The translations under genes were made by a program, and so were the position numbers. The notes beneath the pieces were generated by a model, which was given only the letters and a program-made list of their open reading frames with translations, had not been told where the DNA came from and did no database searches. This document shows, piece by piece, positions 25,501-38,423 of a DNA stretch of 64,000 nt; positions within the stretch are counted from its first letter, which is position 1, and every line of letters begins with the position of its first letter. The stretch lies in the NCBI RefSeq assembly GCF_041146795.1, contig NC_135185.1, positions 28,021,529 to 28,085,528 of the forward strand, in the 5' to 3' direction. Source of the DNA: Maylandia zebra (taxonomy: Eukaryota; Chordata; Actinopteri; Cichliformes; Cichlidae).

Positions 25501-27559
25501 TTAAACCACCAGCTGCTTACAAAGTACAGTGAACGGTGTTTTAGGAAAAATTCAGCAGTGTATTTATAGCAGGCTGTAAGCTGTTTCTCACTCAAATACC
25601 AGTGTAAGGTGTTCACCTTCACTCTCATTGGCTCATTGTCTTGCCCAAGGACATTAAGTATATTTCTTTGTATTGGGACACCTTGAACTGTGTTACAGAA
25701 TAAGAATAACCATTGTATCAAAGCAATGAATGCACAGTTGTACAGTACAGTGCAAAAGTCTTAAATCATCACTATTTTTTGTAAAATTTTGCTATGAAAT
25801 TATTTATCACTGCAAAGATTTCTTATGCAAACTTACATGGAAATACAACATATAAGGAAAAAATATAGTTTGGATAATTTTAACAAGCTTTAAAGTCAAT
25901 ATTTGGAACTCTCTTATCCAAGCTTTCCTGTCATTTCTTTAAGCGGTCTTTAGGAATAGTTCTCCAGGCGTCTTGAAGAACATTCAAAGCTCTTTTTTGT
26001 ATGTTTGCTGCCTTTTGTTCCGTTACAGATGGCTCTTTTCTCTTTTGGCCTTTTCCTTCTGTTTCCCCTTCTTAAGACTGGCTTCTTGACAGCCACCGTT
26101 CCCCTGAGACTATTTCTGATGAGGCTTCAGTGAACAGTAAAGCAACTATGGGGCCAGATTAATCTCTGAGGTCCTGGGTCAGGTCCTTGCTTTTTTCCTT
26201 TTTCTTAAGGACTTTCAGAGACTGTTCACCTCCTACCACTTTTTCCTTTGTCCTCCCATTGTGCAATTTACTCAGATTTTTTTAAGGACACATTGCACTG
26301 CACCGAGCAGAGGCACATCAAGTTTTTGGCTAATAGCTCTTTGGAAATCACCTTGTTGGTGCAGAAGTACTATTTTTATACCTGTCAGTGTAGGTTATTC
26401 TTGGCTTTTTTCAAATCTTCAACTAAGAAAATTGGAACAAATTATATGTTTTTGCAATAAGCAGATAGTAACAAAGTGACTGAAGATAACATTTAAAGCG
26501 GGTCTTTGTTAACTTTCTGTTATGTGTAAACACAACAATGGTGTATCTCTTGAGTTAGAAGTCTTTTTATTGCAGTGTTAAGTAACTCATCAAACAACAA
26601 CAACAAAAATTCCTCTGTAAATGGTCAAGTGAAAAAGCAGCTGATGTACAAAGAAAAACTTTGGAAGACCTTCCTAAAGCCTGGAAAACCTTTGCTGAAG
26701 ATAAATCTGACTCCTTAGAAGCAAAAGATAAAGAAATGAAAGGTGGCTTAACACTTTTGCACAGCACTGTACGCTCGCGGACGGAACGCGTCTCTATTGT
26801 GTTCACGTCCTGATGTCAGTAATCTCCCAGAGGAACGAGTTCAATTCACTGTCTAGAAACATTAAACCACATGAAGTCTGTCGACTCTCAGCGTGCGCTG
26901 ACAGACAACAAACACATCAGAGCAGCAGTGTGAGAACGGGAACACGGCTTTGTCACAGAGGATGACGTAAAGCATCTTTCTCTGCAAATCTGGAAGTGAG
27001 GGTGAGGCAGGAGGGATTGTTTAAAATTTAGAAGAGAGATTTAGTTTTTAAAGTCCCACCCGCTACTTTTTTCTTTTTCTTTCTACATGTAAGAGGATAT
27101 CATGATGGGGTTTGTTTGTTTGGGCTTTTTTGTATGGATCTAACCCGAGTGTCTTTCTCTAGAATGAGGTCTTTGCATCCCGTCACCAGGATGTGAACAG
27201 TGTGGCCTGTATTGAGGACAAATGCTATGTCCTAACATTGGCACAGTATTGTCGGTAAGCAGGAAAGCATTTTTACTTTCTGTCGTGTTCTTAATTTCAG
27301 GTAGTTTTGAGCCATTAGGGGTGTTTTTGAGGTTAGTTTCTCATGTTGTGTTTGTTTCCTGTCCAGATTTTGTGCCTTGGTAAAACGCCGTAGAGAAGGC
27401 GTCAGCGACAGCGCCGCCTCCCTTGTAGTGCCCCCTGTTGTTGGAAACGCCATGCCCACCCACCACTGTGTGCCCGATGACACTGACCCAGAGCTGGTGT
27501 TTTTCTGTCGACACGTCTACGACTTCCGCTACGGACGCCTCCTCAAGAACCTGCAGTAG
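16530..27559 (+). CDS. bahd1: BAH-domain heterochromatin protein BAHD1 (six coding exons)
   Basis: Coding exons read as 16530-18156, 23194-23603, 23912-24071, 24196-24275, 27163-27254 and 27367-27559. All junctions are GT/AG with matching phase, giving 853 codons plus stop (human about 780). Recognised by the N-terminal VLLTRLE and [14 protein letters not shown] blocks, the GCPVPTVPP / [11 protein letters not shown] block in exon 2, and a C-terminal BAH domain from about residue 680 ([63 protein letters not shown]). In mammals BAHD1 is a nuclear silencing scaffold; its BAH domain reads H3K27me3 and it recruits HP1, MBD1 and HDACs. The N-terminal half is very Lys-rich and carries 14 consecutive His (residues 414-427). 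The start is uncertain: the exon opens after an acceptor at 16398, has an in-frame stop near 16428, and the first in-frame ATG is 16530; GTG at 16485 is less likely. Read-through of intron 1 would end at 18347. Confidence 0.93.
20160..20286. repeat. Minisatellite of CTCGAAATTTCGAGTTAT-type palindromic units, left arm
   Basis: Successive units each contain the self-complementary core CGAAATTTCG. The reverse set lies at 20601-20703. The unit is about 17 bp. Confidence 0.85.
20394..20520 (+). pseudogene. Possible helix-turn-helix fragment of an integrase-like transposase
   Basis: The unique centre of the palindrome element encodes [19 protein letters not shown] followed by TISKHTL. This resembles the GYTN.EI..LL...HG..IS.RTL helix-turn-helix at the start of integrase-core (rve) proteins that are abundant in fish genomes. 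Only about 40 residues survive before the right arm begins, so it may be a captured or deletion-derived remnant of the autonomous parent. Resemblance is from memory of the family pattern. Confidence 0.4.
20601..20703. repeat. Minisatellite of CTCGAAATTTCGAGTTAT-type palindromic units, right arm
   Basis: Mirror set of the left-arm array, again centred on CGAAATTTCG, with some units decayed to CAAAATTTCG. Confidence 0.85.
25741..26771. mobile_element. Tc1-like transposon relic in bahd1 intron 4
   Basis: Ends TACAGTACAGTGCAAAAGTC and the reverse complement of ACTTTTGCACAGCACTGTA form imperfect inverted repeats with TA at both borders. The interior contains Tc1 transposase debris; GCGTCTTGAAGAACATTC reads in reverse like the [12 protein letters not shown]-terminal stretch. 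No intact frame. Confidence 0.7.
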
Positions 27560-28430
27560 TATCTGACGAGGCATGACATCACATTACACCCCGGTTTCAT
27601 CTGCCACAGATTCTCACTGGCTGCCTCCGTGAGAGAGGAACTGGAGTTTCGGACGACGGCTTGACAGCTTATTTTCTTTTCAGTCTCTCATTCATGCTTA
27701 CATGTCACGCATTTATTAAGTAAACTAATGGTTTGACGTAATATATAAGAGTTGCTATGGCAGTGTAAATCTTTTTCTTTTATCATACATGGCTCTCTGG
27801 TGTTGTAGCAGCTGTGTGAAGAACCTGGAACGTACTCTGCTGTAGAAAAAGCTACTGTAGCTCTTAGAAATGTGAAATTTGATTAGATTGCCGAGAACTC
27901 GATGTTTCATGTGAATAATGCTACTATCTGCCTGACAGACAACAGATAACACAAAGTATCTTGATATGCCATAGATAATGAAAATATGTGGCATATTGTG
28001 CCACACCGGATGGTGCAGCTGAAGACTTAATCACATCTTTTTTTCACTCAGTTTATTTCTGCTGCTTTGAGCTGCACTGAGTCCATTTGATAGTGAAAAC
28101 ATGGCGTTTTCTACTGACACGGCATATAGAAATCTTACTGTAATGCAGCTGTGTTCATGCTGTTCTGAGAAATAGTGATAGTCTGGGAAATGTGCTTGCT
28201 TGTGATAAATAAGAAGGAATCAGTTTCATGTCTGTTTAATCAAAATGAAATAATCACCAGCAGCTGGTTAGTATAGCTTAGCATAAAGTCTAAGTCTGAC
28301 TCTCGAGGCAATGGTCGGATACTATATATGTAATTAGCAGCTGTCAAGGGCAAGAACACCTGTTCTGTCAGAGGTTTATCGACTGCATGCGACTACAGAT
28401 CAGTTTTAAAGAAGCTAGGTGTGTTTCAGT
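27560..28430 (+). other. Presumed 3' UTR and downstream flank of bahd1
   Basis: AT-rich sequence following the bahd1 stop with no coding frame of note. No clear AATAAA hexamer was fixed, so the 3' end is not defined. Confidence 0.4.
28256..28300 (+). repeat. TTAGCTTAGCATAAAG-type dispersed repeat
   Basis: CAGCTGGTTAGTATAGCTTAG followed by CATAAAG is a motif of a common fish interspersed repeat. A reverse copy lies near 30190-30226 and a further partial copy near 33928-33955. Confidence 0.35.
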
Positions 28431-30238
28431 AAATCAGCAATCCCTATTTTTCCCCCTCTAAATGCATGCAGTCGAAGCATGCTCAAACATGATTGGTTGA
28501 TAGAACGTGGGCTACAAGCAGACTACAAATATCTGCATACATATCTTTTTGGAGCGATTGTGCTAAGCTTAATTAGCTGCTGGCTCCAGCTGTGTGCTTA
28601 CAACGTATACAGAGAGTGTTCTCATCCAAATCTCAGCAAGCAAGCATGTGAGGAAATTTCCCAAATATTGAAATTGACATTTTTGTCTAATGGTGATTGA
28701 TTTTGGAGAGCTTTGCAGCGCGCCCCAAAGATAGCCATGAAAGACATTCTCAGTCAAACGGTTTGATTGAATCTAATTAGCAGTGAAAAAGTATAACAAG
28801 AGTGAGCAATTAAAGGTTTTTTGGCTTCTTCTCTACTTAAGTTTTGAGAGAGATGCAGGTTTTATTCCGTATCTGTATCTGTAGTGAAGACACGGGCATG
28901 CTAACCGCTAAAAGACAGCGAGAGTTTAGTTTGCTTGCTTTCACATTGCGAGGATCAGCCGAGCATTAAAGGGGATTTTTGTTATGCCAATGCCGAGGAA
29001 TATTTAACTTTTTCAAAGCTGTTTACCAGAGGTGTGATTTGACTCCGGTGTCAGCGTACTGTATATTTGCATTTAAATATCTGGATGGGTGTCTGTTAGT
29101 GGCAGATGGCATCAGTTAGTCACGTATATTCTTGTTTCTTCACTGATGAGCTGGTGAATAATGTAGTCAGTGTAGCATTTAGATCTGTGATGATGATTCG
29201 TTCCTATGTTTGAGAAAAGATATGTATTTATGTCTGTACTGAGAAAATATATAATTTATTTTCAAAAGGTCATTTTAAAGAGTTTTAGATGAGTGGCTTG
29301 CATTCCTGATTAGAAAGGAGGCTGACGATGTCTCTCCGTAGCTGCACTGTATAAGTGTGAGAGTCTTTGCAGCAGTATTTCTGTGTTTCAGCTCGCTTAC
29401 CCAATACAAGCTCGTGCAATTTTGCTTTGAGACACTGAAGTAGGCAATAGGCAGATTTGAGGACACATATGGAGTATTTGGAAGGATCTCAGATGCGGTT
29501 TGAAGGACATGCGCTAACATGTGACCAGAGATGCTAAACCTTGCAGGACCAAAATGTACCCTGGCCTTTTCCAGCTTCCTGTCATCCTCCTTTTCATTTC
29601 CCCTGAGATGGTGAAGCTTTGCCTCTTCATCTTTAAATGCCGATTGCTTCACTGATTTTAACTTACCATTAGCCTGTGCCCTGGATCTTTGCTGCCTTAT
29701 AGAACATTCCCAGCCTTTTATTTAGTAACGTGTATTGATCACAGTCTGGAGTTATGAAGCTAGTAAGTGCGCTGATCTTGATTCCTAGATGCTTGACATG
29801 TATTTCAGTGTTACCTGTGATCTTATGTGACCTGAAAGTCCATCTTAATCAAAATTTTTATTGAGAGTGATGTTTGGTATCAAACTACTTAACTAGTTGA
29901 GAGTAGATGAGGATTTTTTTTTCTTTTTTTGGAGAAACTAACTTTTTACAGAGTGTGGTATGACAATACTGACAATTCTTTCATATCAGTACTTTAAATA
30001 TAAAGCAGAAGCTAGTTAGCTTAGCGATCTATAACGCTTGGAAGTGGGAGCGGGCGGTAGAAAGCCAGATGCACCCTTATCATCTGTGAGCATAATAGGT
30101 AACATTATGTATGTAATTTGTTTAGTCTGTATAAATCAAAGTGTTATAACAAATTTCTTGTTAGCAAATTTTGTGTTGTTTTTGGTTTTATGCTAGGCTA
30201 AGCTAAGCTAACCAGCTGGTTACGGATTCATTTCTTAC

Positions 30239-30527
30239 ATGCAGACCTTAGAGCATTCTGCCATTGAGGAAAAAAAAATGTTTTTTTGCCATCCATAAGT
30301 CACAATTTGGGGTTATTATGCCATTCAATTCAATTCAAGTTAAGAATCTTAACATTTTAATTTATTAATTCAAAAAATATCAGAAAATAACTCAAAATAC
30401 TTATAAAAAACACCTTCAAACTTGAAGTTAGGTCAAAACTTTGAGATAATAATCCACTTTTTTTTTTTTACTTATGGATAGCCAAAAACATATATTTTTA
30501 AGTGGCATAAACAAGCTTGCATACTGT
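30239..30527. mobile_element. Decayed relative of the palindrome element
   Basis: The right end AAGTGGCATAAACAAGCTTG with CATACT (about 30500-30525) aligns with the AGTGGCGGAAACGGGCTTCCATAG end of the element at 20121-20751. Inside it, TTTTTTTGCCATCCATAAGT (about 30283) is mirrored by ACTTATGGATAGCCAAAAAC (about 30470-30489). Internal stretches such as AATAACTCAAAA and TTTGAGATAATAA match the same unit after mutation. The left end is barely recognisable. Confidence 0.5.
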
Positions 30528-30530
30528 TTT

Positions 30531-30748
30531 TTTTTTTGTTTGTTTGTTTGTTTGTTTTTTGGTAACTCTCCACAAGAAAGCTTTGTTCACAAAATGTCAA
30601 TCACCTGGGGCCAAGCAGCAATGCAAAATTTGGCACATTGATTGGTGTCACTGATTGTTTTATTCTTTTCATATCACAGCCCATTATTGACTATTTGTGC
30701 ATTATATTATATATACCTGTTTTTGTTTGTTTGTTTGTTTGTTTTTTT
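30531..30748 (+). repeat. Two (GTTT)n tracts
   Basis: Short GTTT arrays at about 30537-30558 and 30724-30746, separated by about 165 bp of ordinary AT-rich sequence. Confidence 0.85.
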
Positions 30749-33574
30749 AGATTTATGGTCTTTATGAAAAGCCAAGCAGGATATCTTACCATAACTTTGA
30801 TTTATCCATGCAAAGATCAGTATGTGGATTTGGGACCCCATTTGAAGGAAACATTAAAAAAAAACTTGCCCATTGATCATTGGAAGCATTCTAATAAATA
30901 AATTCTTCTTTCTCTTGCAAGTCCCAAAGCTAACCACTTTACTGGAATTTTTCCCAGGTACAAATTCTTTGCAATCCTAACCAAAATTGTCAATCTTCAG
31001 ACCGAATATCAAAAGATTTACCAGATGGATTTTCAATTTCTCAAACTGCTTTTCTGACAGAAAGTGGAATCTCATCTCAGCTACTGTTTCATATAATGAC
31101 ACGAAATTTCATTTGGGGACTTTTCATGATTTTTGCTACAATAAGAAAAAGAAAAAAGCCACGTTTTATACTCATATCAAGAGGTTGTTGTGACTTTGTC
31201 CTGCTAAACCGCTTGGCTCCCTCCTCACTGCTTTAACTTGGTAGTTTAAGCCTTCCTGAAAAACATAATAGTTAGCTTGATTTGTATCATTTCTTATAAA
31301 CATTAATTGATGCAAGTCATCATGGTGAATAAACTGTGTCAAAATGTCCAGAGAAGCTTCCCTAAACCACGTTATCATAATAAACCTCTCAGTGTATGTT
31401 TAATAAGTTCCATAAATACAGATAAAAAGACATTCAGACAAACATACTCACACTCAACACGATAACACAAGGACATATGAGCTGACTACAGCTGCTGATC
31501 TACATGAAGGAGGCGTTACACCTGACCTACAAGCACAGTAGTATTTGATAGTCAAAATTTTAGGTGGGGTATCACTTTAAAATGCTCACATCCCGCCTAC
31601 ATCTCCTTTGCTCCTTATCCTCTGTAAGTGGCATAGACATTTTTTGTTTGTTTGAATTCAGAAATAATTTAAATAGATGTCTCATATTCATTTATTTCTG
31701 TTTATTTCAATTCATCTGAATTTAAAACTATTCCATGCTATTTTAATATGTCCCGATGACTTAAATATTATCATGTCTTTATTCAACAAACGTTTTAAAA
31801 AAAATCCTGAATATTGCTTGATGGTGTATGAAGTATAGCCAACTTGAATCAGGTGAAAATATTTGGTTTGATTTGGTTCAACAACTTAAATCCAGAATTA
31901 GAAAACCACACCACGCACATTTTATGGCCTTAGGAATCACTCAGCAAACTAATTATGTTTAATCAAGATGTGTGATGCTTGTGTCTTAATTGGTCCTCTG
32001 TGCCTGTTCCCATTATCCTGTATTACATGTATTCCAAGAATTTTCCACAAAGAAAAGTACAAATAGTCACTGTAGTTTTTGCGTACCTTTCAAATGCCTT
32101 TCACTTTTCATCAGATGACACAGTTCTTGGTATTGAGCTTGAATCACCACAAAGAAATGCTTTCACCAAAAAGACTAAGACTAAAAGAGGGCAGGGGATT
32201 AAACCATGAATTGAACTTCATTCCCAGGTGTACTTCTTATGTGAATTTGTTTGTTTCTTTGCATGGCTTTTTTTTTTGGAAATATCTTGGAAATATTAAT
32301 CACAGCACAGATTATTTGTATGGTTTCAAATGGACCTGTAATATAAGAAAAATATTTAATTGTAATAAATAATATATGAGTTTGAACAAGCTTCTGAGTT
32401 TTTATTACCTACACATATGTTATTATGGATGCAGTAATGCTTCTTGCCCACATGGTGGCCCACTTGGACAATTTTTTTTTTTTTTAAATATCTGATTTGT
32501 TTTTCAATAAATTAAAAAGTCATTGCAATAATCAAAGCACAGACTTACTAAAAGGTTTCAGAGATAAATATTAATGTGTAACATGCATATGTGGAAAAAG
32601 GTAAACACACAAACCTACATAATCATAGCTGATCTCGTCTCTTTCAGTCTTTTTTTTTTCTTTACATCAGTTTTTATTGCATATTTGATTTGATTTGATT
32701 GGAAATCACAAGTAAAATATTTTTTACCATGCATAAAAATAATTTAGCCTCAAATCTTTCTCTTTTGTTTGTGCTTTTTGTTTCATTCAATCCCCTTTTT
32801 CAACTGAACTGGATACAAGCCCTTTTGTCTGTTGTGCTGCATAGATCATGATGGAAAAGACAAGAGAGGCAGCATCTCGAAAGGAGCAATGAGGAGATAT
32901 CAGTCATCTAACTTCGATAATTAGGCTTGTGATGAATATGCATGATGCCTCTGGCACAGCTAAATTTGGTTCTGAGATTTTAAATGGCATGAGCAGGTAA
33001 GTGATTTGCATCTGTAACAGCAAGCATGTGTGAGTCAGAAAGCTCATCTGCTTCAGCTCACACACTGGGCTATTTAGTGTGATTACATGTCTGTGTGAAT
33101 GGCATTTATATAGTCATCAGTCTGTATATGATGTGAATTCTCAGTGGTTGTGCAGCAAATTCCTGTCATGACTATGTTACTTTCTTTACTGAATATCTGG
33201 ACTGACTGTCAGTACAAGATTTATGGTTCCCAAATAAGGCTTAATGCAGTTAGGGAGAGAAATCAGTGGATCTGAAGCAGTTAAATATTAGGAATAAATA
33301 GTTTTAGTTTCAAATACACACACAGAGTCAGAAAGGTTTGAAAGGTAATGGATAGACACTTATTGGGTTAAAGCAGCTACAAGTACTAAATTACCAGTTA
33401 AATTGCTTTGCAAATAGCACTAGAAATGATTTGTTAGTCAAATGCGAAGCAGTCGAAACAAAAGGGATAAATATAGCTGAACAATTATATGGTGAAAATG
33501 TCTAAAATTGACACATTACCAGTTAAAATAGAAGTAGAAAAGGCACTAATTAAATAGGAATGAGAAAATCTGTG

Positions 33575-33735
33575 GACTCATGGGTCTCTTTCAAGAAACA
33601 ACTAAAAACCCATCTTTGTAGACTAGCATTTAGTTAACTCTTTTTTTCTCTTTTTTACTGCTCTGGCATTTTGTTGTGAAGCACTTTGTGATCTTTGACT
33701 TGAAAGGTGCTATACAAATAAAATTTTACTTTGTG
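33575..33735 (+). mobile_element. L2-like LINE 3' end fragment
   Basis: TTCAAGAAACAACTAAAAAC followed by CCATCTTTGTAGACTAGCATT encodes a FKKQLKTHLCRLAF-type C-terminus, and the tail GAAAGGTGCTATACAAATAAA is the typical 3' end of fish L2 elements. Truncated at 5'. Confidence 0.6.
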
Positions 33736-34469
33736 TTAGCTCCCGCTGAGATATCGTATCACTTCATGTTCCTATTACAGCTCACGGTGGTGTTTTATGT
33801 AGCCTGTTTAATTAAAAAAAACAACCTTTAGATAACAACATAGTGTCATATCCAGGTGCTTTGTCTAGAGCACACTCTGCTGAATCACCTGCTATTTATA
33901 TTCACAGTATTCTGTCTGTAAGAATTCGATAGCTTAGCTTAGCTTGTAGCTGAGTCACTAGCAACATGGTTTTTTCACCTGTCCCTTACACACTTTCCTG
34001 TTTAGTAGCAGCTGTTAAGCTTATTGTTGTTGTTAAGCTTCCTTATTACAAGCATCATGTTAGTTATAAATGTAGCCTGTTTACCGTTCTGGAGGACAGG
34101 CTCTGTACTCTGGAAAATTCTGAAGCTAGCCACCAACGATAGCAGATTGTCTGGGCCTGGTAGATTTCTTTAAATAACAATTTACGTTAGGGTATTGACA
34201 CCCAGTTACGTCCGTCGGAGGTCACTAAAATTCATAGTGAACAGGTGTGTAGTTTTGCCAGAACAATGTCTCTCGGACTGTAGTTTTCTCTGGCCTTCTC
34301 TGGTGTCCAAGAAAACACTTTAGAGATAACTGAAAGATTTTCTGGGAAAAAACAGGTCATGTTATGAGAGATGTCCGCCATAACATTTTGGATGCAGCAC
34401 TCATTTGTAGAAATCTGACTAAATTTGATGACCCCCAAAAAACATGACTATCCAGAGTTGGGACCAGAA

Positions 34470-34830
34470 AGCAGAGTTGATCCAAAATGCTGCAGCAAGA
34501 GTACTGACAGGGACTAGAAGGAGAGAGCATAATCTCCCAGTTGGCTTTTCTTCATTGGCTCCCTGTTAAATCCACTCAAATTTCAAATCCTCTTCTTCAC
34601 ATACAAGGTCTTGAATAATCATAACAATAACAATAATAATTTGGCATTTAATCATTAGTAATTATTCATCTCTGGTTGTCTTATGTCTTTTGTCCTGTCT
34701 TTCTCATAGTGGACATTTATTTGTTGGGGTATTCTCTGTATTATTATAGGGTCCTGAAATACAGTATAAAGCACCTTGAGGCGACTGTTGTTGTGATTTG
34801 GCGCTATATAAGTAAAATTTAACTGAACTG
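34470..34830 (+). mobile_element. L2-like LINE 3' end fragment
   Basis: Encodes LIQNAAARVLTGTRR, the LLQNAAARVLTRTRK motif of L2-type reverse transcriptase C-termini, followed by frame breaks. It ends with GTGATTTGGCGCTATATAAG, the L2 3' tail. An AT-rich insertion separates the two parts. Confidence 0.7.
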
Positions 34831-35244
34831 AAAGAAAGTGAAAATTGGAAGGGCAAAAAGTTGAAAGAGTCAAACACATGTTGGCAGTATTTAATTTATA
34901 GAAGCTGACAAAACTCCGTAATAAAAGGTTGTGTGTTAAAACAGTTTTTTGGGTTTTTTTGGGGTTTTTTGTGTCCCGTTTGGATCTTTAGCCATCAGAA
35001 TTGTTGTCTTAAGGCCAAGAAAGATGCCAAGCGGATTTATTTTACCAAGTGGATCATCATGGCCTTGCCATATTGGTCCATTTGATTGACCTTTATTATA
35101 ATTATGAATTTATTTTGTTTTCGGTTGCTACAAACGGGACAGACATGACTGGGGGATAGGACAGGGAAAAAGAATGAAAGAAAGAGAGGGAGAGAAAGAA
35201 AATCAAAGGGGAGAAGATGTGTTAAAACAGTTTAATCATAATGG

Positions 35245-35790
35245 ATCGAGTACCATGCAAAAGTCTTGATCTGCCTATATTCTGCTAGGACAATAAAAAA
35301 TAGGCACATGATTTATTGAAACATGTAAAAACATACATAGAAATGCAATATATAGACAAAAACTGAGTTTGTACAGCTCTACTGAGTTTGAACTTTAGTG
35401 TGACCATCTTTATTCTTCAACACAGCCTGAACACCTTTATGTAAGTTTTCTTGTCATTTCTTCAATGGTCTTCAGGAATAGTTATCTGGGACTTCCAAGC
35501 TCTTCTTTGGAAGTTGGTTTGTTCCTTTCTCTGTCTGATCCCACAGCACTTCAAAAACATTGACATCTGGGCCCCAGGTGAAGTTAGTCCAAGAATGATA
35601 CTACTCCACTGTGTATTTTTCTATTCAGGTGTCCTTGCACTGCACTGGCAGTGTGTCTGCGTTCATTGTCATGCTGAAAAATGAAGCTATTGTCAACCAG
35701 GCGCTTTCCATGTGGTATTGCATGGTGAGTCAAAATCTGACAAAGACAATGGATAAAATTGTTCTCCAATAATTTTAAATTTTTTGCTTA
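35245..35790 (-). mobile_element. Tc1-like transposase relic
   Basis: On the minus strand FIFQHDNERRHTASAVQGHL corresponds to the second catalytic Asp region ([15 protein letters not shown]) of Tc1 transposases. The region 35440-35560 matches the same C-terminal stretch as the relic at 25741-26771. The left end CATGCAAAAGTCTTGA is a decayed inverted repeat. Confidence 0.7.
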
Positions 35791-37516
35791 AAAATCGTCA
35801 CATTAAACTAATTTACTATGCTTAAATGTCTTTTTCCTCCCCGGCTATTTGAATCACAAAAATATTTTAAAAACTAAATCTTAGTGAGTAGTTGAAATTG
35901 TTCAAAATGTACAGTTGAACTTGATATTTTGCCAAAGTAGCTGTAAGTTAGTACAAATGTAAACTTTACAAACCCAGTCTAATTATTTAAATGAAAAAAA
36001 GGACTTGAGTATAGGTATAAATTAGTACGTAGATGAATCAAAGCTTGGTACAGCCTGACCTAGTCACACCTTTTACGATAACAGGCTGTAGTCAATCACA
36101 AAAATGACCATTTAAGGAACAAGATCAAAGTAAAAAATGCTTTTTTCTCTAAATTTTCTCCAACAAAAGATTTCCCCTCGTCCCAAAACTGTCCAGAAAG
36201 GTGAAGCAATTGCCTCAAATGGGATTTCCTTACTATATATCTTGTCAGATAGCTGCAAGAAATGTGGTAAGAGCAAGTGGATTTTGCTCGAGGTCCTGAG
36301 GTGTTTAAATTACACACCTGCAAGGCTTTCCGCTGCCTGACTCAATCCAATTTTGCACTGCTGTCGTGTCTTTTGAACCTTTGTAGTGTTCTACACTCTG
36401 ATGTACTGACTCACAGGCACAGGGGCTTCATCTTCTGGAAAGTTCCAGATTATTGTGGCAATTGGTCTTGAGTTGATTCTGCTGAGGGGCAGATTCTCCC
36501 AGAATTTATTCAAAGCCTGTTTTTCCTGCTGCTGTTATATCTCTGCAAAATCCTCTTCTAATGGTTGCAGAAGCTGCTACTTCTCTGCTCTTCAGCATTT
36601 TCTTGCTCCCTTAAAATGCTCAGTGATTCTTTTTTTTTAAAAACTACTCTCAACATTGCACCCTCCAGGTAAGGATTGTTTTGTTTTGTTTTTTCTCTCT
36701 CTCTTTTTACTAAGAGTCTTGTAAGTCTAGAGAGAGAAAAAAGCACAATACAGTAGTGAAAGCCTGTAAATTGTTTTCTTCAGTTTAAAATGCCCCGAAA
36801 GGTTATTTCAGAGTTGTGTCATTTGTTGTATGCTGCTTTTTTCTTTCTTTCAGTGAGAGCAGACATCAAAACCATATCCTAAAGTCTTTTATAAACCAAT
36901 TTCTGTTTTCTCTGCATTATTATAGGTCTCAGGATGCAGCTGCTTCATTTTTATTCTGAATATTTTAAATGTATAGAGTTCATTGTAACAATCTTCAGAT
37001 CATAAGCATGAAAGGGGACCCGGAAATTATAAACACAGTCGATCAATGTCAACAACATGACAAAGATGATTGTAAGGGCAGCACACATTTACATTCAGAT
37101 GAAGGTCGTCCTTGACACTTCAAGGCTAAGCAGGAAGCACAAAGTTGCAGTGTGCTGCATGTGGACAGTTGTTGCCATTAGCAGAGATGACCACTGTTGT
37201 GTTTCTGTGATAAGATGAAAAGCTGTCTCCTCTTTATCTTCACTTGTCAACTCATATATTCACACAGCAGTCTGCTTTTGACATCAGCTGCTAAAATATA
37301 CACTTTGTGCTCTGCAAATTGCTCTTGAAAAGCACTGTGTAAAGTGTCTAATCAGCCGCTGCACCACCATGAATTGCAAGGCGCTTTTCTGTGTGAGATA
37401 AAATCTGAGAAAGTGATCTCAAGAAAAGAAGCCATTTAGTTAGTTTCAAATGAGACGCATTAGATGGTTTTCCTTCAATAATCTTGTTTTCAAAAAATCT
37501 TTTTAGCTTGGTAAAT
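35791..37516. other. Gene-free intergenic DNA
   Basis: No supported feature; short frames only. Confidence 0.45.
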
Positions 37517-37542
37517 ATGGAACACCAGGACTGCCATAATGA

Positions 37543-37835
37543 ATTAATTAAATACACCATTAAATAATTAATTAAATGTGTCAATAATTAATTAAAATTG
37601 GAATTAATTAATTAAATAAATAGTTATGACACATGTAATTAATTAATTATTGACACATTTAATTAATTATTTATGTATTTCACATTTTAATTAATTATTG
37701 ACACATTTAATTAATTAATTATTGACATATTTAATTAATTATTTATGTATTTCACATTTTAATTAATTATTGACACATTTAATTAATTATTGACACATTT
37801 AATTAATTCTTTAATGATATATTTATTTATTTCAT
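37543..37835. repeat. Tandem AATTAATTAAATGTGTC-type array, left arm
   Basis: Irregular tandem units of TTAATTAATTATTGACACAT alternate with TATTTATGTATTTCACATTT. The same array appears in reverse at 42125-42425. Each unit contains the self-complementary TTAATTAA, so single strands would form multiple small hairpins. Confidence 0.85.
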
Positions 37836-38132
37836 TTTGGCAGTCCTGGCGCCTGGCTCTCGTCATGAAATAATTTTATCTGTCAGCCTCACCCATCAAA
37901 CTCAGGGGGCGGGGTTAACGCTGCCCATGCAGCTTCTCTAACATTTGATTGGTTGCCGTGCAAAGTAAGTCAAAACAGGTCGATCCTAGATAATCGATTG
38001 CTTGTGTAGACTTGGGGCAGCCAGTTATCCCAGAATGCAGATCAAATCACAGGCAGCAATGGTGGTGGTGTAATTTTAAAATACCCCGTTTTTCTGTCAC
38101 CAGCTACACTTTTAACAGTGTTTTAGCCGCAA

Positions 38133-38423
38133 ATGTCGCGACGTATGTCTGGTCAGGTTGTCAACATAGAACATGTTTGCAAAAGTGCTCAGATGTTTTC
38201 AGAGATTTCACTAGCTCTGCTAACAGTTAGCATGCAGAGCGCACCGAGGGGGTACATTAACCGGTTTGTTTACATATTCCACTCTCCGTGTTCCACATGT
38301 TGCATTCGCAGATTCTCATTTTCACTGAACGATCGTCTCTTTCCGCCTGGTCTTGTGTCTCTGTGCTTCTGTAACATAAAGAACGAGCTGACATTTTTCT
38401 CACGAAACCAGCGATCAGCTTAG
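38133..38423 (+). other. Unrecognised 96-codon frame inside the large inverted-repeat element
   Basis: An ATG frame of 96 codons lies in the left interior of the element. Part of its sequence has a diverged reverse counterpart near 41740-41880, so it may simply be inner arm sequence. I see no known domain; a coding role is not supported beyond the open frame. Confidence 0.2.

Larger units (their letters stand above)
28431..33574. other. Gene-free intergenic DNA
   Basis: Contains the decayed palindrome element, GTTT tracts and dispersed repeat pieces listed separately. No exon of CHST14 or another gene was recognised. Confidence 0.45.

Noticed and set aside
37543-37835. CRISPR-like regular repeats
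   Set aside because: The units are irregular, AT-rich and have a mirrored partner array; the host is a vertebrate.
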